A program made the position numbers and the translations under genes. Positions 42,297-52,296 of a stretch of DNA of 64,000 nucleotides are shown piece by piece (position 1 is the stretch's first letter; each line of letters begins with the position of its first letter). The DNA comes from Leuconostoc gasicomitatum LMG 18811 (lineage in GTDB: Bacteria; Bacillota; Bacilli; Lactobacillales; Lactobacillaceae), in the NCBI RefSeq assembly GCF_000196855.1, contig NC_014319.1:372001-436000 (forward strand), read 5' to 3'. The notes below the pieces were generated by a model. That model ran no database searches and was not told where the DNA came from. It saw nothing but the letters and a program-made list of their open reading frames with translations.

Positions 42297-43277
42297 ATGA
42301 CAGTGTTGATTTTACAACCAGAACTTCATAATAAGATTTGGGGTGGTACAAATCTGAAACAATTCAATTATGATTTAGCATCTGATCATGTTGGCGAGGC
42401 GTGGGTTATTGCAGCGCATAATAATGGTGTTTCAACCGTTATTAATGGCCAATATAAGGGTAAAACATTAACCGAAATATGGAATGAACAGCCGGATTTG
42501 TTTGGTGGCCATGATGAAAATCAAGAGTTTCCATTGTTAGTTAAAATACTTGATGCACATGAAAACTTATCAATTCAAGTGCATCCAAATGATAAGCAAT
42601 CCTCAGAAAATTTTGGGAAAACTGAAAGTTGGTATATCTTAGATTCAACACCCGATGCCAAATTATATTATGGTCATTATGCCACTGATCAAGCTGATCT
42701 TAAAAATCTAGTAGCAGAAAAAGCATGGGATAAACTATTACGAACAATTCCTGTTCAAAAAGGTGACTTTTTTTATGTCCCTGCTGGTACATTTCACGCG
42801 TTAGGTGCAGGTGTATTAGCTTTGGAAATTCAACAGAGTTCTGATACGACCTATCGTTTTTATGATTTTGATAGAGTAGATTTGACAACAAACAAGTTAC
42901 GTCCACTGCAGATTGAAGAAGCTATCGCAGTGACAAAAGTACCGCACGTTGATCCGATTTTAAATCAACGGACCCGTATCCAAGGCAGTACAATTTTAAC
43001 ACGGCTTTTAACATCTCCTAAATTTACAATTGATAAATTATCAGTTCGTGGTTTAAGTAACTTCAATCAGCACCATTCTTATGAACTTTTTAATGTTATT
43101 GCCGGAGAAGTGACATTAACTGACAATGAAACAACATATTATCTCAAAAAAGGTGATAATTTTATTATGTTAAAAGACACTGGTAATTATACATTAGATG
43201 GTCATGGGGACATCATGGTTAGCTTTGTAACACCGGATAGTTATAGTAATCAAGAACTAGCCTATTTAGATAATTAA
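42297..43277 (+). CDS. manA: Mannose-6-phosphate isomerase, class I
   Basis: ManA converts mannose-6-phosphate, the product of the adjacent mannose PTS, to fructose-6-phosphate. The 326-residue cupin enzyme opens with LILQPELHNKIWGG and has the zinc site SIQVHPNDKQS near residue 98 and the late FFYVPAGTFHALG segment. AAGGAG lies before the ATG. It is placed just upstream of manXYZ but is separated from it by 206 bases with two promoters, so the genes are probably coordinated by cre sites and not by one transcript. Confidence 0.95.
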   Translation: MTVLILQPELHNKIWGGTNLKQFNYDLASDHVGEAWVIAAHNNGVSTVINGQYKGKTLTEIWNEQPDLFGGHDENQEFPLLVKILDAHENLSIQVHPNDKQSSENFGKTESWYILDSTPDAKLYYGHYATDQADLKNLVAEKAWDKLLRTIPVQKGDFFYVPAGTFHALGAGVLALEIQQSSDTTYRFYDFDRVDLTTNKLRPLQIEEAIAVTKVPHVDPILNQRTRIQGSTILTRLLTSPKFTIDKLSVRGLSNFNQHHSYELFNVIAGEVTLTDNETTYYLKKGDNFIMLKDTGNYTLDGHGDIMVSFVTPDSYSNQELAYLDN

Positions 43278-43340
43278 AGAATCTTGTAAATTTTCAGAAA
43301 GCTGCGTGTAATTTTTACGATTAAAGCGTGTAAAGTGTAA

Positions 43341-43377
43341 TGAAAGCGTTTACTTTCTTTCATAACTAGCGTATACT
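43341..43377 (+). promoter_or_regulatory. manXYZ upstream promoter with overlapping cre
   Basis: TTTACT at 43349-43354, 17-base spacer, TATACT at 43372-43377. The cre TGAAAGCGTTTACT at 43341-43354 covers the -35 hexamer, so CcpA binding should repress it. Confidence 0.72.
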
Positions 43378-43410
43378 AGTAAATGTAAATGATAGTACAA
43401 TATATTATCA

Positions 43411-43447
43411 TGAAAGCGTTTACAATTTGAGAGTACTCCGTTATAAT
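43411..43447 (+). promoter_or_regulatory. manXYZ downstream promoter with overlapping cre
   Basis: TTTACA at 43419-43424, 17-base spacer, TATAAT at 43442-43447. A full-consensus cre TGAAAGCGTTTACA at 43411-43424 again covers the -35. The start would lie about 30 bases upstream of the manX ATG. Confidence 0.75.
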
Positions 43448-43483
43448 CAATAGGTAAACAATTTATGTAGAAGGAGATTATCG

Positions 43484-44434
43484 ATGGTTAATCTTATTGT
43501 TGCCAGTCATGGTGACTTTGCAAAAGGCATTTTAATGTCAGGTTCAATGATTTTCGGAGAACAAAAAAACGTCGAAGTCGTCACGTTTCAACCCACAGAG
43601 GGACCAGACGATTTAGATAAGCATTATCAAGAAGCATTAGCAAAGTTTGATAATGATGATGACACATTGTTTTTGGTCGATTTATGGGGAGGATCACCGT
43701 TCAACCGAGCTAGCTTAATTCAAAAGCAAGATGCAGAACATAAAGCAATTGTTGCTGGTTTGAATTTGCCCATGCTTATTGAAGCATATGGTGGTCGACT
43801 TGGGATGAACACAGCGGCCGATTTGGCCAAGTATTTAGTACCAGTTGCCAAAGATGGTGTTCGTTCTGTTCCAGAAGCGGAAGAAGAGAAGCCAAAGGCG
43901 GTTGTAAAAGCTGACGCAACAGCTGGCTTAAAAGCAGGTCACATCAATATAAAATTAGTACGGTTAGACACACGACTGTTACACGGTCAGGTTGCAACTG
44001 CTTGGACACCAGATTCAAAAGCAAACCGTATTATTGTTGTTTCCGATGCAGTTGCTCACGACGAATTGCGTAAGAGTTTGATTCAACAAGCTGCACCTAA
44101 CGGAGTTCAAGCTAATATCGTACCAATTAGTAAAATGGTAGAGGTTGCTTCTGATGACCGCTTAGGTGGTGTTGATGCGTTCTTATTGTTTGAAACAGTG
44201 GAGGATGTGCTAAGAGCCGTAGAAGGTGGTGTGCCAATTAAATCGCTGAACGTTGGTTCTATGGCACATTCAGAAGGCAAAACGATGGTTAACAAAGTGT
44301 TGTCAATGGATAAAACAGATGTTGCAGCCTTTGAGAAGTTGCGTGACATGGGCGTTGTGTTCGATGTTCGTAAGGTACCAAGTGATAACAGTGCGAACTT
44401 GTTTGATTTAATTAAGAAAGCTAACGTTAAGTAA
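43484..44434 (+). CDS. manX: Mannose PTS EIIAB fused subunit
   Basis: This cytoplasmic protein passes phosphate from HPr to the sugar. Its 316 residues hold an EIIA domain (phospho-His9 in VASHGDFAKG), a charged linker of about 25 residues (EAEEEKPKAVVKADA) and an EIIB domain (phospho-His167 in RLDTRLLHGQV). The fused AB form is normal for the glucose/mannose permease of lactic acid bacteria. AAGGAG precedes the ATG. It heads a three-gene operon and lies behind two cre-overlapped promoters. Confidence 0.95.
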   Translation: MVNLIVASHGDFAKGILMSGSMIFGEQKNVEVVTFQPTEGPDDLDKHYQEALAKFDNDDDTLFLVDLWGGSPFNRASLIQKQDAEHKAIVAGLNLPMLIEAYGGRLGMNTAADLAKYLVPVAKDGVRSVPEAEEEKPKAVVKADATAGLKAGHINIKLVRLDTRLLHGQVATAWTPDSKANRIIVVSDAVAHDELRKSLIQQAAPNGVQANIVPISKMVEVASDDRLGGVDAFLLFETVEDVLRAVEGGVPIKSLNVGSMAHSEGKTMVNKVLSMDKTDVAAFEKLRDMGVVFDVRKVPSDNSANLFDLIKKANVK

Positions 44435-44469
44435 TTTAAAAAACGTTTATTAGGAAAGGTGTTTAAACT

Positions 44470-45279
44470 ATGTCTATAATCGCAATGGTTTTAGTCGTAA
44501 TCATTGCCTTCTTTGCAGGTATGGAAGGTATTTTGGATGAATTTCAAATTCATCAACCATTGGTTTCGGCAACATTAATTGGATTGGTTACTGGTCATTT
44601 AACAGCAGGAATTATGCTAGGTGGTTCATTACAAATGATCGCCCTTGGTTGGGCCAACATTGGTGCCGCTGTGGCACCAGATATTGCGCTAGCCTCAGTT
44701 GCTTCGTCAATTATCATGGTTAAAGGTGGTAACTTTACGTCAACTGGTATTGGTGTTGCCGTTGCTTCAGCTATTCCATTGGCTGTTGCTGGTTTGTTCC
44801 TAACCATGATTGTTCGTACAATCGCTGTTGGTTTGACCCATGGCGCTGATGCGGCAGCCAAGGAGGGTAAGTATCAGACCATTGAACGCTTACATTTGGT
44901 TGGTATCTTGCTACAAGGTTTGCGTATTGCTATTCCGGCTGGTTTGTTAATTGCTATTCCAGCTTCTGCAGTGCAAGCGGCACTAACTGCAATGCCTGCT
45001 TGGCTTACCGGTGGTATGACAATCGGTGGTGGTATGGTTGTTGCGGTTGGTTATGCAATGGTTATTAATATGATGGCAACACGTGAAGTATGGCCATTCT
45101 TTGCTATTGGCTTTGCCTTGGCTGCTGTTAGTCAGTTAACATTAATTGCTCTTGGTGCCATTGGTGTTTCACTTGCTTTGATTTACATCAATCTATCAAA
45201 GATGGGTGGCAATAATGGCGGTGGTTCAAATGGCGGTAATTCGGGTGATCCGGTTGGCGACATTTTGAACCAGTATTAG
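44470..45279 (+). CDS. manY: Mannose PTS EIIC subunit
   Basis: A 269-residue multi-helix membrane protein that with EIID forms the sugar channel. Features are GMEGILDEFQIHQPLVSATLIGLVTG and the GGSLQMIALGWANIGAA motif of EIIC. The C-terminus ends in a Gly/Asn/Ser-rich tail. It begins 35 bases after manX and manZ follows 14 bases later. The mannose-family EIIC/EIID pair is also the receptor for class IIa bacteriocins in many lactic acid bacteria. Confidence 0.95.
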   Translation: MSIIAMVLVVIIAFFAGMEGILDEFQIHQPLVSATLIGLVTGHLTAGIMLGGSLQMIALGWANIGAAVAPDIALASVASSIIMVKGGNFTSTGIGVAVASAIPLAVAGLFLTMIVRTIAVGLTHGADAAAKEGKYQTIERLHLVGILLQGLRIAIPAGLLIAIPASAVQAALTAMPAWLTGGMTIGGGMVVAVGYAMVINMMATREVWPFFAIGFALAAVSQLTLIALGAIGVSLALIYINLSKMGGNNGGGSNGGNSGDPVGDILNQY

Positions 45280-45293
45280 AAGGGAGCGATACG

Positions 45294-46205
45294 ATGACTG
45301 AAAAGATTGAACTAACACGTAATGATCGTTTGTCTGTCGCATGGCGTTCACAATTTTTACAGGGTTCATGGAACTACGAACGTATGCAAAACGTCGGCTG
45401 GGCGTATACTTTAATTCCAGCTATTAAAAAGTTATACACAACAAAAGAAGACCGTACAGCCGCTTTGAAGCGACACTTGGAATTCTTTAATACTCATCCA
45501 TATGTTGCTTCACCTATTATTGGTGTGACGTTGGCTTTGGAAGAAGAACGTGCCAACGGTGCTGCAATTGATGATACTGCGATTCAAGGTGTTAAAATTG
45601 GTATGATGGGTCCTTTGGCCGGTATTGGCGATCCAGTCTTCTGGTTCACCGTTCGTCCTATATTAGGGGCACTGGGTGCTTCATTAGCACTTTCAGGAAA
45701 CATATTGGGTCCAATCTTGTTCTTTGTTTTGTGGAACCTGATCCGTATGTCATTTATCTGGTATACACAAGAATTTGGTTACCGCGCTGGATCTGCTATT
45801 ACACAGGATCTTTCAGGTGGCTTGTTGAAGGATATTACTAAGGGAGCGTCAATTCTTGGTATGTTTATCCTAGCAGTCTTAGTGGAACGTTGGGTTTCGA
45901 TTAAATTTGCTGTTTCATTGCCAGCTAAGAAACTAGCCGAAGGTGCTTACATTAACTTCCCTAATGGTTCAGTTACTGGTGGTAAATTACAACAAATATT
46001 GGCCGATCAAGCTTCTGGATTGTCTCTGACAAAGATGGCACCCAATACGTTGCAAGCTAACTTAGATAGCTTGATTCCTGGATTGATGGGCTTGTTGTTA
46101 ACATTCTTGGCTATGTGGTTGCTTAAGAAAAAAGTTTCACCAATTGTTATGATTATAGGCATCTTTATCTTTGGTATCTTGATGCGTGTACTTCACATTA
46201 TGTAA
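45294..46205 (+). CDS. manZ: Mannose PTS EIID subunit
   Basis: A 303-residue membrane protein. Typical EIID stretches are SWNYERMQNVGWAYTLIPAIKKLY, NTHPYVASPIIGVTLALEEERANG, and GMMGPLAGIGDPVFWFTVRPI. It completes the mannose/glucose permease. GGGAGCG lies before the ATG. A terminator-like hairpin follows before the DUF956 gene. Confidence 0.95.
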   Translation: MTEKIELTRNDRLSVAWRSQFLQGSWNYERMQNVGWAYTLIPAIKKLYTTKEDRTAALKRHLEFFNTHPYVASPIIGVTLALEEERANGAAIDDTAIQGVKIGMMGPLAGIGDPVFWFTVRPILGALGASLALSGNILGPILFFVLWNLIRMSFIWYTQEFGYRAGSAITQDLSGGLLKDITKGASILGMFILAVLVERWVSIKFAVSLPAKKLAEGAYINFPNGSVTGGKLQQILADQASGLSLTKMAPNTLQANLDSLIPGLMGLLLTFLAMWLLKKKVSPIVMIIGIFIFGILMRVLHIM

Positions 46206-46223
46206 TTTAATAATTGAATTAAT

Positions 46224-46256
46224 AAAGTGCGCTCGCCAATTTGACGAGCGCCTTTG
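46224..46256 (+). terminator. Hairpin after manZ
   Basis: GCGCTCG at 46229-46235 pairs with CGAGCGC at 46245-46251. The T run (CTTT) is short, so termination may be partial and allow read-through into the DUF956 gene. Confidence 0.6.
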
Positions 46257-46324
46257 TACATATTGCTTGTTTAAATAATTGTTGTCATGATACAAACAAG
46301 CATAGAAAAAAGGGGGACAAATAA

Positions 46325-46702
46325 ATGGTACAATCTCTGAATAAAAAGGTAGAAATCACTGCGCAAGGCATCTCCTTTTTGGGTATTGGCGCACAATATG
46401 GTAAGTTCTTAATTGGTGACAAAGCTTTTGAATTTTTCAATGACAATAATGTTGATGATTTTATTCAAATTCCCTGGGATAACATCACAGCCGTGTACAC
46501 CAGTGTATCTTCAAATAATAAAGTGAGTCGGCGTTTTCGAATAGAAACTGATAAAGGCAAGTTTGATTTTTCGTCAGCAGAATCTGGTCGATTATTAAAA
46601 ACAGCACGTGGGCATATTGGAAATGATAAAATACTAAAAAATCCAACAGTTCTAAAGCGATTATCGATGATGTTTAAGAAGAAAAACAAGAAGGGCGTTT
46701 AA
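46325..46702 (+). CDS. DUF956 family protein (ManO-like)
   Basis: A 125-residue soluble protein of DUF956, often encoded directly after manXYZ in Firmicutes; the name ManO is used in lactobacilli. It opens VQSLNKKVEITAQGISFLGI and has IPWDNITAVYTSVSSNNKVSRRFRI, the main family pattern. The fold is PH/GRAM-like by reputation; its exact role in the mannose system is not settled. GGGGGAC precedes the ATG. Its stop overlaps the YitT start as TAATG. Confidence 0.88.
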   Translation: MVQSLNKKVEITAQGISFLGIGAQYGKFLIGDKAFEFFNDNNVDDFIQIPWDNITAVYTSVSSNNKVSRRFRIETDKGKFDFSSAESGRLLKTARGHIGNDKILKNPTVLKRLSMMFKKKNKKGV

Positions 46703-47535
46703 TGAAATTATTGCAGAAATTTCAAGTTGTACGTTATTTAACAATTGTTATTGCCTTAGAAATTGTCGCGGTGAGTATTAATTTTTTCTATGTACCAGCG
46801 AAAGTTGCTGCAGGCGGTGCGACAGGTTTTGCCATCTTGATGTATGAGTTAGTTGGTTTTGACAGAGCAATCACAGTTTTGGTTGTCAATTTACTGATGA
46901 TTATCTTGGCGGCGATCTTTTTAGATCGTGGCACAACTGCTCGTATTACGTTTGGTAGTTTAGTATTACCAATATTATTAAAATTAACACCAAGTTTTCA
47001 AATATTGACAGATCGGACTTTTGCAGTATTAGTTGGTGGGACCATTTTTGCCATAGGCGTTGCAATGCTTTATCGTGTTGATGCTTCTAGTGGTGGAACA
47101 GCCGTGCCACCTATGATTTTAAAAAAATACTTTAGAATTGCGCCGGCATTATCACTATTAGTTATTGATACCGTTGTGTCTCTTGGCAACTTATTAACAG
47201 AGGGACTCGGGGCATTAATATTGGCAATGTTTTCTTTGATCATTACAGCAGCCGTAATGAACTACATAGAAACAGGATTAGATCGTCGCAAGATGATTTA
47301 TATTACGAGTAATGCACGCATCGAAGATGTGAAAGTCTATTTAACTGAAAATGAAACTAGTTATACGGTGATGGGTGTACATGGTGGCTATACAGGCGAT
47401 GCGCGTGAAATGTTGATGGTTATCTTAGATAACCATGAATATAATCATTTAGTGCGCGGCCTGCATGCAGTAGATCCGCAAGCGTTCATAATTGCATATG
47501 ACATAAGCGAAGCACATGGTGGGACATTTGTGTAA
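46702..47535 (+). CDS. YitT family membrane protein (DUF2179)
   Basis: A 277-residue protein with about five or six membrane helices followed by a soluble DUF2179 domain (GLDRRKMIYITSNARIEDVKVYLTENET to the end). The substrate is unknown; the family is widespread in Firmicutes. It is translationally coupled to the DUF956 gene through TAATG. Confidence 0.87.
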   Translation: MKLLQKFQVVRYLTIVIALEIVAVSINFFYVPAKVAAGGATGFAILMYELVGFDRAITVLVVNLLMIILAAIFLDRGTTARITFGSLVLPILLKLTPSFQILTDRTFAVLVGGTIFAIGVAMLYRVDASSGGTAVPPMILKKYFRIAPALSLLVIDTVVSLGNLLTEGLGALILAMFSLIITAAVMNYIETGLDRRKMIYITSNARIEDVKVYLTENETSYTVMGVHGGYTGDAREMLMVILDNHEYNHLVRGLHAVDPQAFIIAYDISEAHGGTFV

Positions 47536-47560
47536 TTAAAAGTATCACTATAAATGTGAT

Positions 47561-47616
47561 AAAAAGCGCTTCAAATTAGTGAGATAAAACCTAACCAATT
47601 TGAGACGCTTTTTATT
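47561..47616 (+). terminator. Intrinsic terminator after the YitT gene
   Basis: AAAAAGCG...TTCAAATT pairs with AATTTGAG...CGCTTTTT around a loop of about 15 bases; the T run reaches into the groES promoter region. Confidence 0.8.
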
Positions 47617-47680
47617 GACAATAAATGCCAAAGTGATATACTTAAAGTTGTATTTAGCACTCAATTAAAAAGAGTGCTAA
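47615..47680 (+). promoter_or_regulatory. groESL promoter and CIRCE operator
   Basis: Promoter TTGACA at 47615-47620, 16-base spacer, TATACT at 47637-47642. The CIRCE element TTAGCACTC-N9-GAGTGCTAA occupies 47654-47680 with perfect arms. HrcA repression of the groE operon is expected; hrcA itself is outside the window. Confidence 0.95.
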
Positions 47681-47705
47681 AACTAAAAATCGGAGGTGTT
47701 TTCTC

Positions 47706-47990
47706 ATGTTAAAGCCATTAGGTGATCGCGTGATTATTGAAGTAACAGAAGCTGCAGAACAAACGGTTGGTGGCATTGTGTTAGCAAATAATGCTAAGGA
47801 TAAGCCAGTAACTGGTAAGATTGTTGCTGCAGGCACAGGATATGTATTAAATGATGGGTCTGTTCGTGAATTAGCAGTTAAAATTAACGACGAAGTATTG
47901 TTTGACAAGTATGCAGGACAAGAAGTATCCTTTGAGGGTACAGATTACCTCGCACTCCATGAAAAAGATATTGTTGCAATTGTAGAATAA
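47706..47990 (+). CDS. groS: Co-chaperonin GroES
   Basis: The 94-residue lid of the GroE chaperonin. It starts [25 protein letters not shown], contains the mobile loop, and ends [18 protein letters not shown] precedes the ATG. It is followed by groEL after 65 bases. Confidence 0.97.
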   Translation: MLKPLGDRVIIEVTEAAEQTVGGIVLANNAKDKPVTGKIVAAGTGYVLNDGSVRELAVKINDEVLFDKYAGQEVSFEGTDYLALHEKDIVAIVE

Positions 47991-48040
47991 ATAACACAAA
48001 TAATCGACGTCAAAAATTAGTATTAAATAAAAAATTCTAA

Positions 48041-49675
<1,635 letters not shown>

Positions 49676-49717
49676 TTTAATTTTAGTTTTATTGTTGTCA
49701 TTAATTATAAATATTTT

Positions 49718-49758
49718 AAAAACGGGTGCTAGGTTATGATACGTAGCACCCGTTTTTT
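49718..49758 (+). terminator. Intrinsic terminator after groEL
   Basis: AAAACGGGTGCTA pairs with TAGCACCCGTTTT, followed by T residues. Confidence 0.92.
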
Positions 49759-49858
49759 GTATATAGCAGATTATGCCATATATTAAATTTGATATTATTT
49801 TCACAATAAACTATAATACTATCAATGACTTTACTATAAGATATTTACGGGAGAAATG

Positions 49859-50257
49859 ATGATTATTTATTATTCTTTAACTGGGCATACTAAAAAAGTA
49901 GCGCTAGAAATTGCCAAAAAAACTGAAGATGAGCTTTACGAAATACAACTTGATAAACCATATAAAAGTAACCCCCTTGTTTTGGCGCGGTTTACAAGAG
50001 AAAAAGCAAAGGGTGTTATCCCAACTGCTCATAAAATTGATATAGACGACGATGTGATCTATTTAGGTTATCCTATGTGGGGAGGGGATATGTCTTTAGC
50101 GATGCAAGGATTTTTAATGGCAAATGATTTATCAGGTAAACATATTAAACCGTTCATTACAAGTGGAAAAAGTACGCTGGAAATGAGTTTAAAGACACTA
50201 AAAAAGTTAGCACCTGATGCAATGATTGATGCTAACTTTAACCCTGACATGTTATAA
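49859..50257 (+). CDS. Flavodoxin-like protein
   Basis: A 132-residue protein of the flavodoxin fold. It begins IIYYSLTGHTKKVALEIA, with the phosphate-binding loop of FMN proteins (SLTGHT), and has LGYPMWGGDMSLAM, an isoalloxazine contact region. The length is slightly short for a flavodoxin. GGGAG is five bases from the ATG at 49859; ATG 49856 is closer but less well placed. An NAD(P)H-flavin partner is not adjacent. Confidence 0.82.
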   Translation: MIIYYSLTGHTKKVALEIAKKTEDELYEIQLDKPYKSNPLVLARFTREKAKGVIPTAHKIDIDDDVIYLGYPMWGGDMSLAMQGFLMANDLSGKHIKPFITSGKSTLEMSLKTLKKLAPDAMIDANFNPDML

Positions 50258-50269
50258 CCACAGAATTAT

Positions 50270-51607
50270 TTATGCTAAGGCACCCATGGGATCCCATGGT
50301 GCTAATAGTTTTGGTGTGGCATTATCGTAGATATTGACTAATTCTGGACCAAGATATTCTTTTTTGACAACAACTTGATAGGCGTATTCGCTCATCCATT
50401 CATCTGACATTGTGAAGTAACCATTTTTACCAGCTTCTTCACCCCATGAGTTTTCAACTTGCCATTTTATTGGGTGACCGTTCTCATCCAAATCAACACC
50501 CGTCAAAACCATGGCATGTGTCATTAAGCTATCACCATAGGCTAAACGTTGTGCTTTTGTCATATCTGAATGAACTTGGAATAAGTCATCTGTGGCAAAA
50601 ATACCGTCAGCCATGAGACCGTTTGCACGATCGACTTGTGGACCCATGTCAACACCGAACCAGACGGATTTGCCATCTTTTAGTTGCGCGATAGCAAATG
50701 ATTTCATTGTTTCAATAGGCACATTTAAATGTTTCACTTGACGTCCACCAATAACATTACCTAACATGTCAACATTGTACGTTGCATTGAAAGGCTTATC
50801 TGCGGTTGGCGCGTTAATAATTGATATATATTCTGACAAGTCCCAGTTAACAAATTTTTCAAAGTAAGTTTGTGGTGTTAACTGTCGTTCAATTTGAAAT
50901 TGCTTTTCAGTATCACGGTATTCAAAATCAAAAGTGACTGGTGGTTCACCAAATGTAATCGATAGGACACGATAAATATGAGATAACATATTTTTACGAG
51001 TGCTGTCTATATCATGCTGTGATGATTTTTGAGACACAAGGTCACGTAAGATAATCGCATCATGGCGTAATAAAGTGTTAAATGTTATGTTAAACTCATG
51101 AGAATCTGATGATGCCGCTGACTCTGGGTAAACAGATTGAGGTACGACACCGTATTTTTCGATTAGTGAGACAATCATATCCCACTGACCACCATCTTGT
51201 TGTGGCGTTGCCATTAAAAAAGAAACTTGGCGTGAGTCAAGAGGAGAATTAGCAGTGTTTAGCACATTTTCGTAAAAGTAATTCGCCTTTTCAAATTTAT
51301 CCCAAAAAAAAGTGTAGCTTTGAGACAATTGAAAATCACCATCTAAATGAAATAAATCTTTAATATCATGACGCATCGTATTAAGTGCGGCAAACATCCA
51401 GCAACGGCCAGATTTTTTCTGATTAGCTACTTTACCTGTGTTCAAATCAATTGAAAAAGTCGGTACATTTGCATTAACAATTTCTTGATTAAAACTTGCA
51501 TTGTGAATCCCGTTTTTTGTGGTAGCACGACGAGCGATTGTCGTTAACGGTGATTGTGCTGATTGTTTAAATTCAGTGAGTTGTTGTTTTGTTATTTCTG
51601 AAGACAT
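50270..51607 (-). CDS. pepC: Aminopeptidase C (bleomycin hydrolase family)
   Basis: PepC is a cytoplasmic cysteine aminopeptidase (C1B) that trims oligopeptides imported by Opp. The 445-residue protein has the catalytic Cys in KKSGRCWMFAALN, the His in THAMVLTGV and the Asn in VENSWGEEAGKNGYF. The C-terminus ends MGALA, consistent with the self-compartmentalising hexamer whose tail reaches the active site. Reading AAGGAG, the ATG at 51607 is preferred; 51625 would put the ribosome site inside the gene. It likely works downstream of peptide uptake (oppA at 14.8 kb). Confidence 0.96.
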   Translation of the reverse strand: MSSEITKQQLTEFKQSAQSPLTTIARRATTKNGIHNASFNQEIVNANVPTFSIDLNTGKVANQKKSGRCWMFAALNTMRHDIKDLFHLDGDFQLSQSYTFFWDKFEKANYFYENVLNTANSPLDSRQVSFLMATPQQDGGQWDMIVSLIEKYGVVPQSVYPESAASSDSHEFNITFNTLLRHDAIILRDLVSQKSSQHDIDSTRKNMLSHIYRVLSITFGEPPVTFDFEYRDTEKQFQIERQLTPQTYFEKFVNWDLSEYISIINAPTADKPFNATYNVDMLGNVIGGRQVKHLNVPIETMKSFAIAQLKDGKSVWFGVDMGPQVDRANGLMADGIFATDDLFQVHSDMTKAQRLAYGDSLMTHAMVLTGVDLDENGHPIKWQVENSWGEEAGKNGYFTMSDEWMSEYAYQVVVKKEYLGPELVNIYDNATPKLLAPWDPMGALA

Positions 51608-51658
51608 TATGAGCTCCTTTTTCATATAAATACAATATAACGCGATTAAGTATAAAGA

Positions 51659-51670
51659 ACAAGTACTTGT
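51659..51670. repeat. 12-bp palindrome upstream of a small ORF and pepC
   Basis: ACAAGTACTTGT is a perfect palindrome between the divergent pepC start and the small frame at 51698. It could be an operator for either direction. Confidence 0.4.
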
Positions 51671-51697
51671 GAAATAAAACTAATCAGGAGACACACA

Positions 51698-51772
51698 ATG
51701 ATTAAACTTGCTTTACAGCCTCGTGTTATAAGAGCTATAACTTGCAAATTTTGTAATAAGGTGCATAGTTAA
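51698..51772 (+). CDS. Candidate 24-residue small protein with CxxCxxxH
   Basis: A frame of 24 codons from an ATG at 51698 to a TAA, with CAGGAGA seven bases upstream, which is one of the better ribosome sites in the area. The product is MIKLALQPRVIRAITCKFCN then KVHS: basic, with a CxxCxxxH metal-knuckle-like ending. I do not recognise it. A perfect inverted repeat, AACTTGCA (51739-51746) and TGCAAGTT (51782-51789), starts within it. Conservation would decide whether it is real. Confidence 0.4.
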   Translation: MIKLALQPRVIRAITCKFCNKVHS

Positions 51773-51828
51773 GGTAGACTGTGCAAGTTGTCTGACATGG
51801 TCAAAAACTGAAAATAAGGATCATGATA

Positions 51829-52209
51829 ATGAAAAAACACGGCTTAACTGAAAAAGAACAAGGCGAAGCATTGACTGCTGCCGCCGAAATTATTAATATT
51901 CCCTACACATTTGAAAGCCAAGCACCTTTTCGCGTATGGATTGATAAAGATGAAAACATTTACGTTGATATTAAATCAGCTGCTGTAGGCTTTCGTGCAG
52001 AGCTAAATTATGGTGATATTGGCGTTGCAACACTCAAAAATAATGTTGATGTGCCAACTTCTGATGACTTGATGTCCTTGGTGGAACAATTAATTGATGA
52101 TGATGTGCAGGACTTTTTGTTAGGATTTGCTATGGACGCACCAGTGCGTGACAATGGCGAGTATGCTAGTAGTTTGCGTGAAGCTTTCCAAGCCTTCACT
52201 ACTAAATAA
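51829..52209 (+). CDS. Hypothetical acidic protein
   Basis: A 126-residue soluble, acidic protein with no signal peptide or membrane segment and no motif I recognise. It opens MKKHGLTEKEQGEALTAAAE and has repeated mixed strands (RVWIDKDENIYVDIKSAAVGF) and a C-terminal helical part. AAGGA at 51816-51820 fits the ATG at 51829 (eight bases) better than that at 51823. It lies between pepC (opposite strand) and the prenyltransferase gene. Confidence 0.75.
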   Translation: MKKHGLTEKEQGEALTAAAEIINIPYTFESQAPFRVWIDKDENIYVDIKSAAVGFRAELNYGDIGVATLKNNVDVPTSDDLMSLVEQLIDDDVQDFLLGFAMDAPVRDNGEYASSLREAFQAFTTK

Positions 52210-52296
52210 TTTGTAGTCTGTTATAAAAATTAAGATGCGAGAAACCGTTTGGGGTTGTTTTCTGGTAAAATGTTTTATTAGAGGTTTAAATTAAGA

